DNA from: Frankia nepalensis
Lineage (GTDB): Bacteria; Actinomycetota; Actinomycetes; Frankiales; Frankiaceae
NCBI RefSeq assembly: GCF_016786325.1
Contig: NZ_JADWYU010000095.1
Span: 45,261 to 109,260, forward strand
DNA: 64,000 nucleotides
Reading direction: 5' to 3'
Positions 17,499-26,530 of the stretch are shown piece by piece. The position numbers and the translations under genes were made by a program. Within the stretch, counting starts at the first letter, position 1. Each line of letters begins with the position of its first letter. The notes beneath the pieces were generated by a model. It made no database searches. It was not told where the DNA came from and saw nothing but the letters and a program-made list of their open reading frames with translations.

Positions 17499-18508
17499 GC
17501 GGGCATGACGGATACGCCGGTCCCGTCGGCGTCGGCTCGGGCGGCGTCGACGCGGCGGGTGGCGACGCGACGGCCCCCGGCGCGACGGCCCCCGGCGCGA
17601 CCGGCGCCGACGGGGCCGGGCCGCCAGGCTGGCTCACGGCCCTCGCCGCGAAGGTCGCCGGCGACGGGCTGCCGATCCGCCCCGAGGGCTGGCCGACCAC
17701 GCCGGCAGACGCCCGGCCGGCCGCGGTCCTGATCCTGTTCGGTCCCAGCCGGAACGGCTCGGACGTGCTGCTGCTCGAACGCGCCGCCGACCTGCGCAAG
17801 CACGCCGGCCAGCCCGCGTTCCCCGGCGGCGGCGCCGACGCCACCGACGGCTCGGCCACGGCCACCGCGCTGCGCGAGGCGCGCGAAGAGGTCGGTCTCG
17901 ACCCGGCCGGCGTCGAGATCCTCGCGACGTCACCGCCGATCTACCTGCCGCACAGCAACTACCTCGTAACCCCCGTCCTTGCCTGGTGGCGGGTGCCATG
18001 CCCGGTCTTCCCGGTCGACCCGGCGGAGACGTCGGCGGTCGCGCGCGTACCAGTCGCGGACCTCGTCGACCCGGCAAACCGGGTGCGGGTGCAGCATCCG
18101 CGCACAGGGCTGCTGGGCCCGGCGTTCCGGGTCACCGGCCTGACGACGGTGTGGGGGTTCACCGCGGGCATCCTGGACGCGCTGCTACGCGCCGCCGGTC
18201 TGGAGCGGCCGTGGGGCGACGGCCCGCCGGTGCAGGACGCGGCGGTCAACGCGTCCATCGCGCGGTCCGAGGTCCAGGCGGCGGACGTGGCCGACCTCGA
18301 CCTGGCGGGTGAGATCGACCCAGACGATCTCGATGCCACCGGTTCCGGCGGGTCCGGTCCGGATGGTCCCGAGGCGCACCCGGATGATGGGTCGGCGCCG
18401 GACGGGCGGACCTCGGGGCCACCGCGCCAGGCGTCTCCGCCCGGCGTCCATGACCGCGCCGCCGGCACCGGAACCGGTGTCGGCCCGACCGAGGGATCGG
18501 CCGCTTGA
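17495..18508 (+). CDS. NudL-type CoA diphosphatase (Nudix)
   Basis: A 337-residue Nudix protein with the NudL/UPF0035 signature [20 protein letters not shown] followed by [13 protein letters not shown]. The REx2EE catalytic part is intact, but the first Glu of the classic Nudix box is replaced by Gly. Family members hydrolyse CoA to phosphopantetheine and 3',5'-ADP. Both ends are low-complexity: 45 Ala/Gly/Pro residues at the start and an Asp/Gly/Pro-rich tail of 70 residues. The gene corresponds to Rv3672c, next to marP. ATGA overlap with nth supports the chosen start. Confidence 0.85.
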   Translation: MSGHDGYAGPVGVGSGGVDAAGGDATAPGATAPGATGADGAGPPGWLTALAAKVAGDGLPIRPEGWPTTPADARPAAVLILFGPSRNGSDVLLLERAADLRKHAGQPAFPGGGADATDGSATATALREAREEVGLDPAGVEILATSPPIYLPHSNYLVTPVLAWWRVPCPVFPVDPAETSAVARVPVADLVDPANRVRVQHPRTGLLGPAFRVTGLTTVWGFTAGILDALLRAAGLERPWGDGPPVQDAAVNASIARSEVQAADVADLDLAGEIDPDDLDATGSGGSGPDGPEAHPDDGSAPDGRTSGPPRQASPPGVHDRAAGTGTGVGPTEGSAA

Positions 18509-18924
18509 GCAACATGACGGGACCCGCCGCCGCGCGCCGACGGCTGGCCGCCACCGCGCTCGTGGCGCTCGCGGTCACCGGAGCCGGCTGCGCGGCCGAG
18601 CACCCGGACTCGCCGAGGCCCACCGCCGTCGAGAAGCCGACGATCTCCGACGGCGTCCAGGTCTTCCAGCTCGTCGGCATGAGCAACATGCGGTTCTCTG
18701 CTGGCACGCTCGAAGCGAAGCCCGGGAAGATCCGCGTCGATTTCTCGGTCGAGGACGGCGGGGCATCCCACAACTTCGACATTCCGAAGCTTCCGGGCAC
18801 CCGGACGGGCATCGTCGGCGCGGGCGGATCCCAATCGGTGACCTTCACGGTCACCGAGCCGGGTGACTACCCGGTGATCTGCACGTTGCACCCGAACATG
18901 TCCGCCGTCCTCCGCGTCAGCTGA
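18505..18924 (+). CDS. Cupredoxin-like lipoprotein
   Basis: A 139-residue predicted lipoprotein. A signal peptide (RRRLAATALVALAVTGAGC) ends in a lipobox whose Cys becomes the lipidated residue. The mature part is a blue-copper-type beta-sandwich with His in GGASHNFDI and the Cys/His/Met loop CTLHPNM, the classic type I copper ligand set. It probably carries electrons or buffers copper outside the membrane. TTG at 18505 is favoured by GAGGG nine bases upstream; ATG 18514 is the alternative. In M. tuberculosis a thioredoxin-like gene stands between nth and the nudL/marP pair, so this is a different redox gene in nearly the same slot. Confidence 0.82.
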   Translation: MSNMTGPAAARRRLAATALVALAVTGAGCAAEHPDSPRPTAVEKPTISDGVQVFQLVGMSNMRFSAGTLEAKPGKIRVDFSVEDGGASHNFDIPKLPGTRTGIVGAGGSQSVTFTVTEPGDYPVICTLHPNMSAVLRVS

Positions 18925-18951
18925 CGTCCCGCGAACCGGCCCGCGACCGCC

Positions 18952-20136
18952 ATGTTCAACCTCCTCGACGCGATCCTGCTGGTCGTCGTCCTGCTGTTCG
19001 CCGTGTCCGGCTACCGGCAGGGCTTCGTGCTGGGAGCGCTGACGTTCGTCGGCTTCATCGGTGGCGGGATCATCGGCGCGCAGATCGCGCTCCCGCTCAC
19101 CGAGCTGCTCGGCCTGCACGACCACGGGGCGGTCATCGCCCTGGTGACCGTCCTCCTCCTGGCCTGCCTCGGCCAGGCGGCCGGCTCGGCCGCCGGCGTC
19201 GCGCTTCGCGACCGGCTCACCTGGCGCATCGGCGAGCGGGTGGACGCGCTGGCGGGCGCCGCGCTGTCGGGGCTGTCCGCGCTGCTGGTCGCCTGGCTGC
19301 TGGCGACGGCCGTGGAACGCTCCCCGTTCGCCACCGTTGCCCGCGAGGTCCGCGGCTCCGCGGTGCTGACCACCGTCGACGACAGCATGCCGTCGACCGT
19401 GCGGGAGACGTTCGCGAGCCTGCGCCGGCTCGCGGACACCAACGGCTTCCCGGCCGTGTTCGCCGGCATCGGGGGCGAGTCGATCGTCGCCGCCGACCCG
19501 CCCGACCCGGCGGTGGTGACCGCCGGCGACGTGGTCGCGGCGACGGCGAGCATCCTGAAGATCCGAGGTATCGCGCCCTCCTGCTCCCGGCAGGTGGAGG
19601 GCAGCGGCTTCGTCTACGCGCCGCAGCGGGTGATGACCAACGCGCACGTCGTGGCGGGCGTCCGGGAGCCGACCGTGGAGGTCGGCGACCGCACGCTCGC
19701 CGCCCAGGTGGTGGTCTTCGACCCGGAACGCGACGTCGCGGTGCTCTACGTTCCCGACCTCAACCGGCCGCCGCTGCGGTTCCAGACCGAGCCCGACGGC
19801 CACGCCGACGACAACGCCGTGATCGCGGGTTTCCCGGAGGACGGCCCGTACCGGACCGAGCCGGCGCGGATTCGCAACCGCCAGACCGCCCGGGCGCCCG
19901 ACATCTACTCGCGCGGCAGCGTCGTGCGCGACATCTTCGCGGTCCGCGGCACGGTGCTTCCTGGCAACTCGGGCGGTCCGCTGCTCTCGCCGGGTGGCAC
20001 CGTCTACGGCGTGGTCTTCGCGGCGGCGACGGAGGACAGGGAGACGGGCTACGTGCTGACGGCAGACGAGGTCAGCATCCCGGCGCAGGCCGGAGAGCGC
20101 GCCACCGAAGCGGTCAACACCCAGGGCTGCCGTTAG
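18952..20136 (+). CDS. MarP-type membrane serine protease (CvpA-like plus trypsin-like domain)
   Basis: A 394-residue protein with four hydrophobic helices in the first 125 residues, resembling the CvpA/colicin V production domain. A periplasmic trypsin-like protease follows with catalytic His in TNAHVVAG, Asp in ERDVAVLYV and Ser in LPGNSGGPLL. Two Cys (SCSRQV and the C-terminal QGCR) could form a disulfide as reported for MarP. MarP (Rv3671c) supports survival at acid pH in M. tuberculosis; that role here is inferred. It ends the nth operon and faces the EphE-like gene, with a terminator hairpin between. Confidence 0.92.
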   Translation: MFNLLDAILLVVVLLFAVSGYRQGFVLGALTFVGFIGGGIIGAQIALPLTELLGLHDHGAVIALVTVLLLACLGQAAGSAAGVALRDRLTWRIGERVDALAGAALSGLSALLVAWLLATAVERSPFATVAREVRGSAVLTTVDDSMPSTVRETFASLRRLADTNGFPAVFAGIGGESIVAADPPDPAVVTAGDVVAATASILKIRGIAPSCSRQVEGSGFVYAPQRVMTNAHVVAGVREPTVEVGDRTLAAQVVVFDPERDVAVLYVPDLNRPPLRFQTEPDGHADDNAVIAGFPEDGPYRTEPARIRNRQTARAPDIYSRGSVVRDIFAVRGTVLPGNSGGPLLSPGGTVYGVVFAAATEDRETGYVLTADEVSIPAQAGERATEAVNTQGCR

Positions 20137-20141
20137 GACGC

Positions 20142-20164
20142 CTCCCGCGGGTCGCGCGCGGGAG
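20142..20164. terminator. Terminator hairpin after marP-like gene
   Basis: CTCCCGCG at 20142-20149 pairs with CGCGGGAG at 20157-20164. It sits between converging genes and could act in both directions. Confidence 0.6.
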
Positions 20165-20196
20165 AGGCGGCCGGGGATCCCCGGACCGCCAGGAGG

Positions 20197-21123
20197 TCAG
20201 CCGGAAGACCCCGGCGGGGCCGCGGTGTCGAGCCAGCGCAGGAGCGCGCCGCTGACCTCGTCGGGCGCCTCCTCGGGCAGGAAGTGACCGACACCCGGCA
20301 ACAGCCGCCAGCTGTAGGGGCCGCTGACGTACCGGCCGGAGCCCTGCGCGGTGTCCGCCAGCAGGAACGGGTCCGCGCCGCCGTGCAGGTGCAGCACCGG
20401 GCAGGTCACCGAGCGCCGCAGCGCCTGCGCGAACCGGGCGCCGTCCGGCCGGAACAGCGAGCGGAACACCCAGCGGTGATATTCCAGCGAGCTGTGCGCG
20501 ACCCCGGGGATGCCCATCGCCTCGCGGTAGCGCCGCTCCTCCTCCTCACCGGGAAAGCCGGGGCCGCCCCAGGCGCGCAGCAGCTCGCCGACCCGGGCCG
20601 CGTCGGCGGCGACCAGCTGCCGTTCCGGCAGCCAGGGCAGCTGGAACGTGAACAGGTGCGCGCCGGCCAGGCCCTGTCCCCGCGGGCTCACCGCGTACTG
20701 ATGGCGGATCCGCAGCGGGTGCGGCATGCCGAGCACGGCGATCCGGCGGACCTGGCGTGGCCACACGGCCGCCGCCGCCCAGCAGGCGAGCCCACCCCAG
20801 TCCTGGCCGACCAGGACGGCGTCACGCTCGCCGAGCGCGCGGATCAGTCCGGCGACGTCGTCAGCGAGCGTGAACGCGTCGTAGCCCCGCGGCGGCTTGT
20901 CGCTGGCGCCGTACCCGCGCAGGTCCGGAGCCACCACCCGGTATCCGGCCTCGGCCAGCGTCACCAGCTGGTGGCGCCATGCCCACCAGAACTGCGGGAA
21001 CCCGTGCAGCAGGAGCACCAGAGGGCCCTGTCCGAGCTCGGCCACATGCAGCCGGGTGCCGTTCGCGGAGACGTCGCGGTGCCGCCAAGGCCCGTCGATC
21101 AGGACACTGGCGGGCTCAGACAC
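20197..21123 (-). CDS. Alpha/beta hydrolase, epoxide hydrolase type (EphE-like)
   Basis: A 308-residue alpha/beta-fold enzyme. The oxyanion motif is HGFPQFWWAW, the nucleophile is an Asp in LVGQDWGGLA, and the catalytic His is in GVGHFLPEEAP; an Asp nucleophile with HGFP marks the epoxide hydrolase/dehalogenase group. GTG 21123 has GGGGAAGG six bases upstream and is preferred over longer in-frame starts up to 21318. In M. tuberculosis ephE (Rv3670) occupies this place next to marP. The natural epoxide is unknown. Confidence 0.88.
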   Translation of the reverse strand: MSEPASVLIDGPWRHRDVSANGTRLHVAELGQGPLVLLLHGFPQFWWAWRHQLVTLAEAGYRVVAPDLRGYGASDKPPRGYDAFTLADDVAGLIRALGERDAVLVGQDWGGLACWAAAAVWPRQVRRIAVLGMPHPLRIRHQYAVSPRGQGLAGAHLFTFQLPWLPERQLVAADAARVGELLRAWGGPGFPGEEEERRYREAMGIPGVAHSSLEYHRWVFRSLFRPDGARFAQALRRSVTCPVLHLHGGADPFLLADTAQGSGRYVSGPYSWRLLPGVGHFLPEEAPDEVSGALLRWLDTAAPPGSSG

Positions 21124-21377
21124 GACAACCTTCCCCACCCAGCTGGCTCCCGTAGGCTCGGCCGCGCTCCGCCGGTTGGCGTCCGCGTTCGACGACCGCT
21201 CGTGGGGTTCGGCCGGCAGCCGGTGGATCCCCGCCCAGCCCTGGCACCAGGACCTCGCGTGGAGCCGGGCACGAGAACTCCCCGATGGGGCCGCCAAGAA
21301 CCCACGGCGTTCGTCCACCGCCGGCTGTCAGTACCCGAGCATGCCCTACGCTGGCCGGCCACGTCGCGCGAGGTGCG

Positions 21378-21896
21378 TCAGCTTTGAGGGTGCTCGTGCC
21401 GCGCGGGCCGCCCCGAGTGCCCGTTCGCGCGCGACGGCGGGATCGACGCGACGGCCGGCGCCGGCGTCGGGCCGCCGCGGCCGGCAGCGGCGGCGGGATG
21501 CCGAAGCATCGCGACGTCCTCCCGGACCGAGGAGATCGTCCGCGCCGGCGGCTGGAGCTTGCGCAGCCGGAGCACGGCGACTCCGACCAGCAGCCCGGCG
21601 ATCACCAGCAGCAGGACCGCGGTGACCAGATAGGACCAGAAACGCTCCAGCCCCGCCCAGGTGAGCAGCTCACCAAAGAAGATCGTCAGTGCGATCAGGG
21701 CGCCGAGACCGAGACCGGCCGCCGCGCCGATCAGCCCGACGCTGAGCGCCGCGGCCGTCGCCTGACGGGACATCTCCGCCTTCGCGAGGTCGATCTCCTG
21801 GCGCACGAGCAGCGACATGTCCCTGGTCGCGGTCGCGACCAGCTCACCCAGCGACGCGTCCCGCCCCGCGCGCCGGTCCCCGTTTCCGAACGCCAT
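21378..21896 (-). CDS. Actinobacterial Holin-X-like (DUF1469) membrane protein
   Basis: A 172-residue protein with an amphipathic N-terminus (LVRQEIDLAKAEMSRQ) and two strong membrane helices (LSVGLIGAAAGLGLGALIAL and YLVTAVLLLVIAGLLVGVAV), then a Pro/Ala-rich tail. This is the DUF1469/Holin-X arrangement. No phage genes lie nearby, so the holin name reflects family only. GGGAGG precedes the ATG at 21896 by seven bases. Position matches Rv3669. Confidence 0.82.
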   Translation of the reverse strand: MAFGNGDRRAGRDASLGELVATATRDMSLLVRQEIDLAKAEMSRQATAAALSVGLIGAAAGLGLGALIALTIFFGELLTWAGLERFWSYLVTAVLLLVIAGLLVGVAVLRLRKLQPPARTISSVREDVAMLRHPAAAAGRGGPTPAPAVASIPPSRANGHSGRPARHEHPQS

Positions 21897-22178
21897 CACA
21901 GGTCCCTCCCCATCCCCCGGCCGCTGAGGCGAGGTGGACCCAGCCGACCTGAACGATCCTGGCCTGCCTACCCACCCGGCACTCCCCGCTACCCACCGTC
22001 CAGTGTGCCGCTCGCGACACCTCCACGTGGCGCGTAGCGGTCGGGTGGTCCTGGTTCCGGCTCGATTGCGTCTGGCCGAGCCGCCGCCCAGGGCCGGCCG
22101 GGCCCGCGCCGAGCCCCGCGGACCCGCCCGCCCACCGCCGGGGATGGCCGGTCCACGGCCCCGGCACCGCCCGGCGGG

Positions 22179-22184
22179 TAGCGT
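22179..22184 (+). promoter_or_regulatory. -10 element TAGCGT, leaderless start
   Basis: TAGCGT is seven bases before the GTG at 22192 and no ribosome site is present between them. Confidence 0.5.
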
Positions 22185-22191
22185 CGGCGGC

Positions 22192-23079
22192 GTGTCGAGC
22201 GCCCCCAGCACGCAGGCAGGAATCGGAACCGACCCGTTCGCCCGGGTCGCGGCGTTGCCCGGCGTCGACGAGGCGGTCATGGCCGCCCGCTCCGCCGTGG
22301 ACGCCCTGCTGCGGCACCGGGTGCTCCGGCGGCGCAGCGCGGAGGTCACGGCCGAGGCCTCGCTTCGCTCCGCCCGCGCCAGCGCCGCGCTCGAGGGCCA
22401 CGGCGTCGACCTGGAGACGCTGCGGACGCGGCTGACCGAGGCGGCGGATGGCGACGCCGCGCCCGCCGCCGACGGCGACCTGGCGGCGACGCTGGGGGCG
22501 GTCCGGCTGTACGCGGAGCTGGGAAGCCTGACCACGGCCTGGGAACGAGCGCCGCGCCAGGCCCTCGCGAGGATGCACACCCTGCTTGGCCGGGGCATCG
22601 TCCCGGACGGCGCGCTCGGCCGGCCGCGCGCGGCCATGGCGGCCGCGGACCCGCTCGAGCTGGGCGCGGCGCCGGGCCCGGCCGAGCTGTCGGCCAGGCT
22701 CGACGGCCTGGTCGGCCTGCTGGTCGAGCGGACCTCGGCGCCGGCGATCGTGGTCAGCGCGATCGTGCACGGCGAGCTGCTCGCCCTGCGCCCGTTCGGC
22801 GCCCTGGACGGAATGATCGCGCGCGCCGCCGCCCGGCTCGTCCTCGTCGGGCGCGGGCTGGACCCCAAGGCGGTGACCGCGACCGACGTCGGCCACCTCG
22901 AGGCCGGGCCTGGGGACGGCGCCGCCGGTGCCGAGGTCACCGCCTACCGGGCCGCCGCCGCGGGCTACGCGCATGGCGGGGCCGAGGGCCTGCGCGGCTG
23001 GCTCCTGCACTGTGCCCGCGCCGTCGAGCTGGGCGCCCGCGAGTCCCTCGCCGTCTGCGAGGCCATCGGCCGGGCCTGA
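22192..23079 (+). CDS. Fic-domain-like protein with degenerate motif
   Basis: A 295-residue, mostly helical protein. A region SARASAALEGHGVDLETLR resembles the N-terminal inhibitory/structural part of Fic-family proteins, and IVHGELLALRPFGALDGMIA resembles the Fic motif HPFxxGNGR, but the catalytic His is Arg and the GNGR is lost. AMPylation activity is therefore doubtful. Similar proteins are commonly found beside Tad clusters in actinomycetes, as I recall; they are sometimes labelled oxidoreductase without clear support. The role is unknown. Confidence 0.7.
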   Translation: MSSAPSTQAGIGTDPFARVAALPGVDEAVMAARSAVDALLRHRVLRRRSAEVTAEASLRSARASAALEGHGVDLETLRTRLTEAADGDAAPAADGDLAATLGAVRLYAELGSLTTAWERAPRQALARMHTLLGRGIVPDGALGRPRAAMAAADPLELGAAPGPAELSARLDGLVGLLVERTSAPAIVVSAIVHGELLALRPFGALDGMIARAAARLVLVGRGLDPKAVTATDVGHLEAGPGDGAAGAEVTAYRAAAAGYAHGGAEGLRGWLLHCARAVELGARESLAVCEAIGRA

Positions 23080-23360
23080 CCCGCGCCCGGCGGGCGCACG
23101 ATCGCCGGAAGCCGAGCGCGTCCGCGCCAGCGGTCATCCCCTGGTGGTGCGTCAGACCCCGGATCCGGTCGACGCGCATCCTCATGATCTTCCGGAACTC
23201 TGGCCGGCGCGGCACGGGTACACCCGACACATCCGCGCCGGATCCCGCGACCAGCCCTTCTTCGTACCCCGCGGGCCCGTCTGTGGACGACGGTCCTCCA
23301 CAGGGGCTCGTGGGCTCACCGTGGTGCGTGCCCGTCCCCGCGCCGAAGGGATCTGGACGC

Positions 23361-24761
23361 ATGCGCCCTGCCCCGCCAACCCCTGCCCCGCCGACCCATG
23401 CCCCGCCGACCCAGGCCCCGCGGTTCGCCGACGCCGCCGCGCCAGGAGGGCCGCGCCGGCCACCCACCGTCAGCGGGACGCCGGTCGTGCCCGGGCCGCC
23501 CGCCGCGGCCGAGGCGCCGGCCGCGACCGTCGCGCGGGTGCGCGACCGGCTCGCGCTGGCGACCGACCCGCCCACACCGGCGGACGTGGCCCGGGTGCTG
23601 GACGAGGTCGCCGGGCCGCTGCCCGCCGCGGACCGGGAGGCGGTCGGCCGGGCCGTCGCCGCGGAGCTGCTCGGCGCCGGGCCGCTGGACGCCCTGCTCG
23701 CCGACCCGGCCGTCACCGACGTCCTGGTCAACGGTCCGGCGGAGGTCTGGATCGACCGGGGCCACGGCCTGGAACGGGCCGCCATCCGGTTCGCCGGCGA
23801 GGAGGCGGTGCGCCGGCTGGCCAGCCGGCTCGCCGCGGCCGGCGGACGGCGCCTCGACGCGGCGGCGCCGTTCGCCGACGCGCGGCTGCCCGACGGCACC
23901 CGCCTGCACGCCGTGCTGGCGCCGGTCGCCGTCGGCGGCACCTGCCTGTCGCTGCGCCGTCCGCGCCGGGTGCCCGTCACGCTCACCGAGTTCGTCGGAG
24001 GTGGCACGGCCGGCGGCGCGGCGGGCGCGTCGCTGGTCGGGGTGCTGCGCGCGCTGGTCGCCGGCCGGCTCGCCGTGGTCGTCACGGGTGGGACCGGCAC
24101 CGGCAAGACCACCCTGCTCGCCGCGCTGCTCGGCTGCGTGGACGCGGCCGAGCGGCTGGTCGTCGTGGAGGACACCACCGAGCTCACGCTGGACCGGGAC
24201 AACGTCGTCCGGCTGCAGGGCAGGCCGCCCAACATCGAGGGCGCGGGCGCCATCACCCAGCGCGACCTCGTCCGGCAGGCGTTGCGGATGCGGCCCGACC
24301 GGCTGGTCGTGGGTGAGGTCCGCGGCCCGGAGGTGCTTGATCTGCTGGTCGCCTTCAACACCGGGCACGAGGGTGGGCTGACGACCCTGCACGCGGGCGG
24401 GCCCGGGGCACTGCCGGCCAGGGTCGAGGCGCTGGGGGCGCTGGCTGGGCTCTCCCGGCCGGAGGCGCACAGCCTGCTGGCCGCGGCCGTGCACGCGACC
24501 GTCCATCTGCGCCGGGACGGCGCCGGCCGGCGGGTGGTCGCGGCGGTCGGCGTGCTGCGCCAGGAGCCGGACGGGCTGGTGCGCGTACGGCCGGCGCTGG
24601 CCGCGACACCGATCGCCGGCGCCCCTGCCGGCCCCGCGACCGCCGGGCCGCCGGCAGGGCCAGGCGGCGGCATGCTGCCGGCGGAAGGTCTGCCCTGGCT
24701 CAGAGACCTGCTGCGCGACCGCGGGATCGCCCTGCCGCCCCCGTTCGGGCCCCGGCGGTGA
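23361..24761 (+). CDS. tadA: TadA/CpaF-type secretion ATPase
   Basis: A GSPII_E/VirB11-type ATPase, 466 residues from ATG 23361. An N-terminal Pro/Ala-rich stretch leads to the helical N-domain (DRLALATDPPTPADV; DPAVTDVLVNGPAEVWIDRG), then Walker A VTGGTGTGKTTLLAA, the Asp box VVVEDTTELTL, Walker B RLVVGEVRG and the His box GLTTLHAG. It powers assembly of the Flp pilus encoded downstream. AGGGA lies nine bases before ATG 23361; an in-frame ATG at 23184 would add 59 low-complexity residues. It overlaps the next gene by GTGA. No TadZ/Ssd-like gene is found upstream. Confidence 0.9.
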   Translation: MRPAPPTPAPPTHAPPTQAPRFADAAAPGGPRRPPTVSGTPVVPGPPAAAEAPAATVARVRDRLALATDPPTPADVARVLDEVAGPLPAADREAVGRAVAAELLGAGPLDALLADPAVTDVLVNGPAEVWIDRGHGLERAAIRFAGEEAVRRLASRLAAAGGRRLDAAAPFADARLPDGTRLHAVLAPVAVGGTCLSLRRPRRVPVTLTEFVGGGTAGGAAGASLVGVLRALVAGRLAVVVTGGTGTGKTTLLAALLGCVDAAERLVVVEDTTELTLDRDNVVRLQGRPPNIEGAGAITQRDLVRQALRMRPDRLVVGEVRGPEVLDLLVAFNTGHEGGLTTLHAGGPGALPARVEALGALAGLSRPEAHSLLAAAVHATVHLRRDGAGRRVVAAVGVLRQEPDGLVRVRPALAATPIAGAPAGPATAGPPAGPGGGMLPAEGLPWLRDLLRDRGIALPPPFGPRR

Positions 24762-26239
24762 CGGCGGTAGCGCTGGCCCTGGCCGTGCTGGCCACCGCCG
24801 TCCGGGCGGCTCGCCGCGCGGCCGCCCGGCGAGCCGACGCGGACGCCCGCGCGGCGGCGGAGGACCTGCTGGCGGCGTTCGCCGCCGAGCTGGACGCCGG
24901 CGCGGACCCGGACGCGGCGCTGCGGGCCGCGGTGGCCGCCGCCGACGATGGCGACGCGGCCGCGGGCCTCACCGCGGAGCACGGCGCCGCCAGCGAGACC
25001 ACCAGCAGCCCGGCCACCGCCAGCCGGACCGCCGCCAGGCAGACGACCGCCCGCCAGACGACCTGGCCCGCGGCGCGACGCGGCGGCGAGCTGGCGGCGC
25101 TGCGCGCGGGGCTGGCCGTAGGCGCGGACCCAGCCGAACTGCTCGCCGGCGCCCGGACGCCGGCGCTCGCGCAGCTGGGCGCGGCGCTGCGGGTCTGCCG
25201 GGCCGGCGGCGCGCGGCTGGCTCCGGTCGCGCGGACGCTGGCCGAGCAGGCGCGCGCGGACGCGCGGCGGGCTGGCGAGCTCGCCGCGGCGCTGGCCGGG
25301 CCGCGCTCGTCCGGGCGGCTGGTGGCGGGCCTGCCGGTCGTGGGCATCGCCTTCGCCGCCCTGCTCGGGGCGAACCCGGCGCACGTGCTGCTCGACACCC
25401 CGGCCGGCTCGCTCTGCCTGGCGGCCGGGGTCCTGCTCGACCTGCTGGGCCTGCGCTGGCTGCGCTGGACCGGTGACCGGGTGGCCCGGCACGCGAGTGC
25501 CCCGACGGGGCCACCCGAGCGGGAGGGGCCCGAGCCGCGGGCACGTGGCGGCGCGCGCCGGTGGACGCGGCCGCTGGTCGGGGCCACGCTGGCGGGCGCG
25601 CTGGGCACCGCCTCGGCCACCTGTCTCAGCCACGGCCAACGCGCGCTGGGGGTGGCGTTGGCCGCCGGCGCGGCCGCGCCGCTGGTCGGTGCCGCGCTGC
25701 CCGCCGACCCGTACCGGCGGCGGCGCGCCCGACTGCTCGCGGACCTGCCCCTGGCACTGGACCTGATCGCCGCCTGCCTCGCCGCCGGGGCGACCACGCC
25801 GGCGGCGCTGGCCGCCACAGCTGCCGGGATCGGTGGCCCGCTGGGCACGGAGCTCGCCGCGGCCGCCCGCGGGCTGCGGCTCGGCGCGTCCGTGCCCCAG
25901 GCGACGGCCCGGCTGCTCGCCGCCGGGACGGCGCCTCCCGGGAGGCTCGACGCCCTGTGGCGGCGGGCCGGCGTCCGGCGCTCCGGGCCGGCGCGCCCGC
26001 TGGTGGCGGCGGCGCTGGCCCTCGGCCGGGTCGAGAACAGCGGCGCCCGGCTCGCCGAGACGCTGGCCAGGATCGCGGCCCGCGCCAGGGCGCAGGCGCA
26101 CGACGAGGCGATCGGCGCGGCGCGACGGGCGGGCGTCGCCGCCGTCGCCCCACTCGGGCTGTGCTTCCTGCCCGCGTTCCTCCTGCTGGGTGTGGTGCCG
26201 ACCGTTCTCGGCTCGCTACCCAGCCTGCCCACCGGCTGA
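24758..26239 (+). CDS. Fused TadB-TadC type II secretion F-domain protein
   Basis: A 493-residue inner-membrane platform protein that appears to join two T2SSF proteins. Residues about 30-240 hold a first F domain (AEDLLAAFAAELDAGADPDA; LAGARTPALAQLGAALRVC) followed by hydrophobic helices. Residues about 300-490 hold a second (LLADLPLALDLIAACLAAGA; RPLVAAALALGRVENSGARL) ending in AAVAPLGLCFLPAFLLLGVV. In M. tuberculosis these are separate genes (Rv3658c and Rv3657c). An internal charged linker (PPEREGPEPRARGGARR) separates the halves. GTG start overlaps tadA. Confidence 0.85.
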   Translation: MTAVALALAVLATAVRAARRAAARRADADARAAAEDLLAAFAAELDAGADPDAALRAAVAAADDGDAAAGLTAEHGAASETTSSPATASRTAARQTTARQTTWPAARRGGELAALRAGLAVGADPAELLAGARTPALAQLGAALRVCRAGGARLAPVARTLAEQARADARRAGELAAALAGPRSSGRLVAGLPVVGIAFAALLGANPAHVLLDTPAGSLCLAAGVLLDLLGLRWLRWTGDRVARHASAPTGPPEREGPEPRARGGARRWTRPLVGATLAGALGTASATCLSHGQRALGVALAAGAAAPLVGAALPADPYRRRRARLLADLPLALDLIAACLAAGATTPAALAATAAGIGGPLGTELAAAARGLRLGASVPQATARLLAAGTAPPGRLDALWRRAGVRRSGPARPLVAAALALGRVENSGARLAETLARIAARARAQAHDEAIGAARRAGVAAVAPLGLCFLPAFLLLGVVPTVLGSLPSLPTG

Positions 26240-26530
26240 CGCGCTCCCCGTGGGGCACGACGGGCAGGCCCGCGGCGAGCGGGCCAGCGCGGCCGGGATC
26301 CTGTCGCCGCGGCCCCGAGGGGGGTGGCCATGAGCCACCCCTGGGGACAGAGCAGCGCTGTCCACAGGCGGGCCCGCGGCCCTGGCGCCGACGGCGTGGC
26401 CCGATCACGATCGGCTTGCTCAGGCCGACGCCACCCGGCGCGCCACCCAGCCGGCCTGGTGGCGGCCGCCACCAGCTCCCGCGCCGCCAGCTCCTCACCC
26501 ACGCCGTTCGCCGTCCCGGAGGTGTCAGCG
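26240..26530. other. Gap in Tad cluster with two hairpins
   Basis: No reliable gene is seen in these 291 bases. GGGGTGGC at 26321-26328 pairs with GCCACCCC at 26334-26341, and GGACAG at 26345-26350 pairs with CTGTCC at 26358-26363. They could attenuate transcription between the platform gene and the pilin gene, or a pilin promoter could lie here. Confidence 0.4.

Noticed and set aside
21378-21896. Prophage, because of a holin-family protein
   Set aside because: No other phage gene is nearby and the gene sits in the conserved order next to the EphE-like and MarP-like genes.
26324-26530. Longer start for the Flp-type pilin
   Set aside because: The upstream part is low-complexity and includes hairpins, while ATG 26531 has a well-placed GGAGG.
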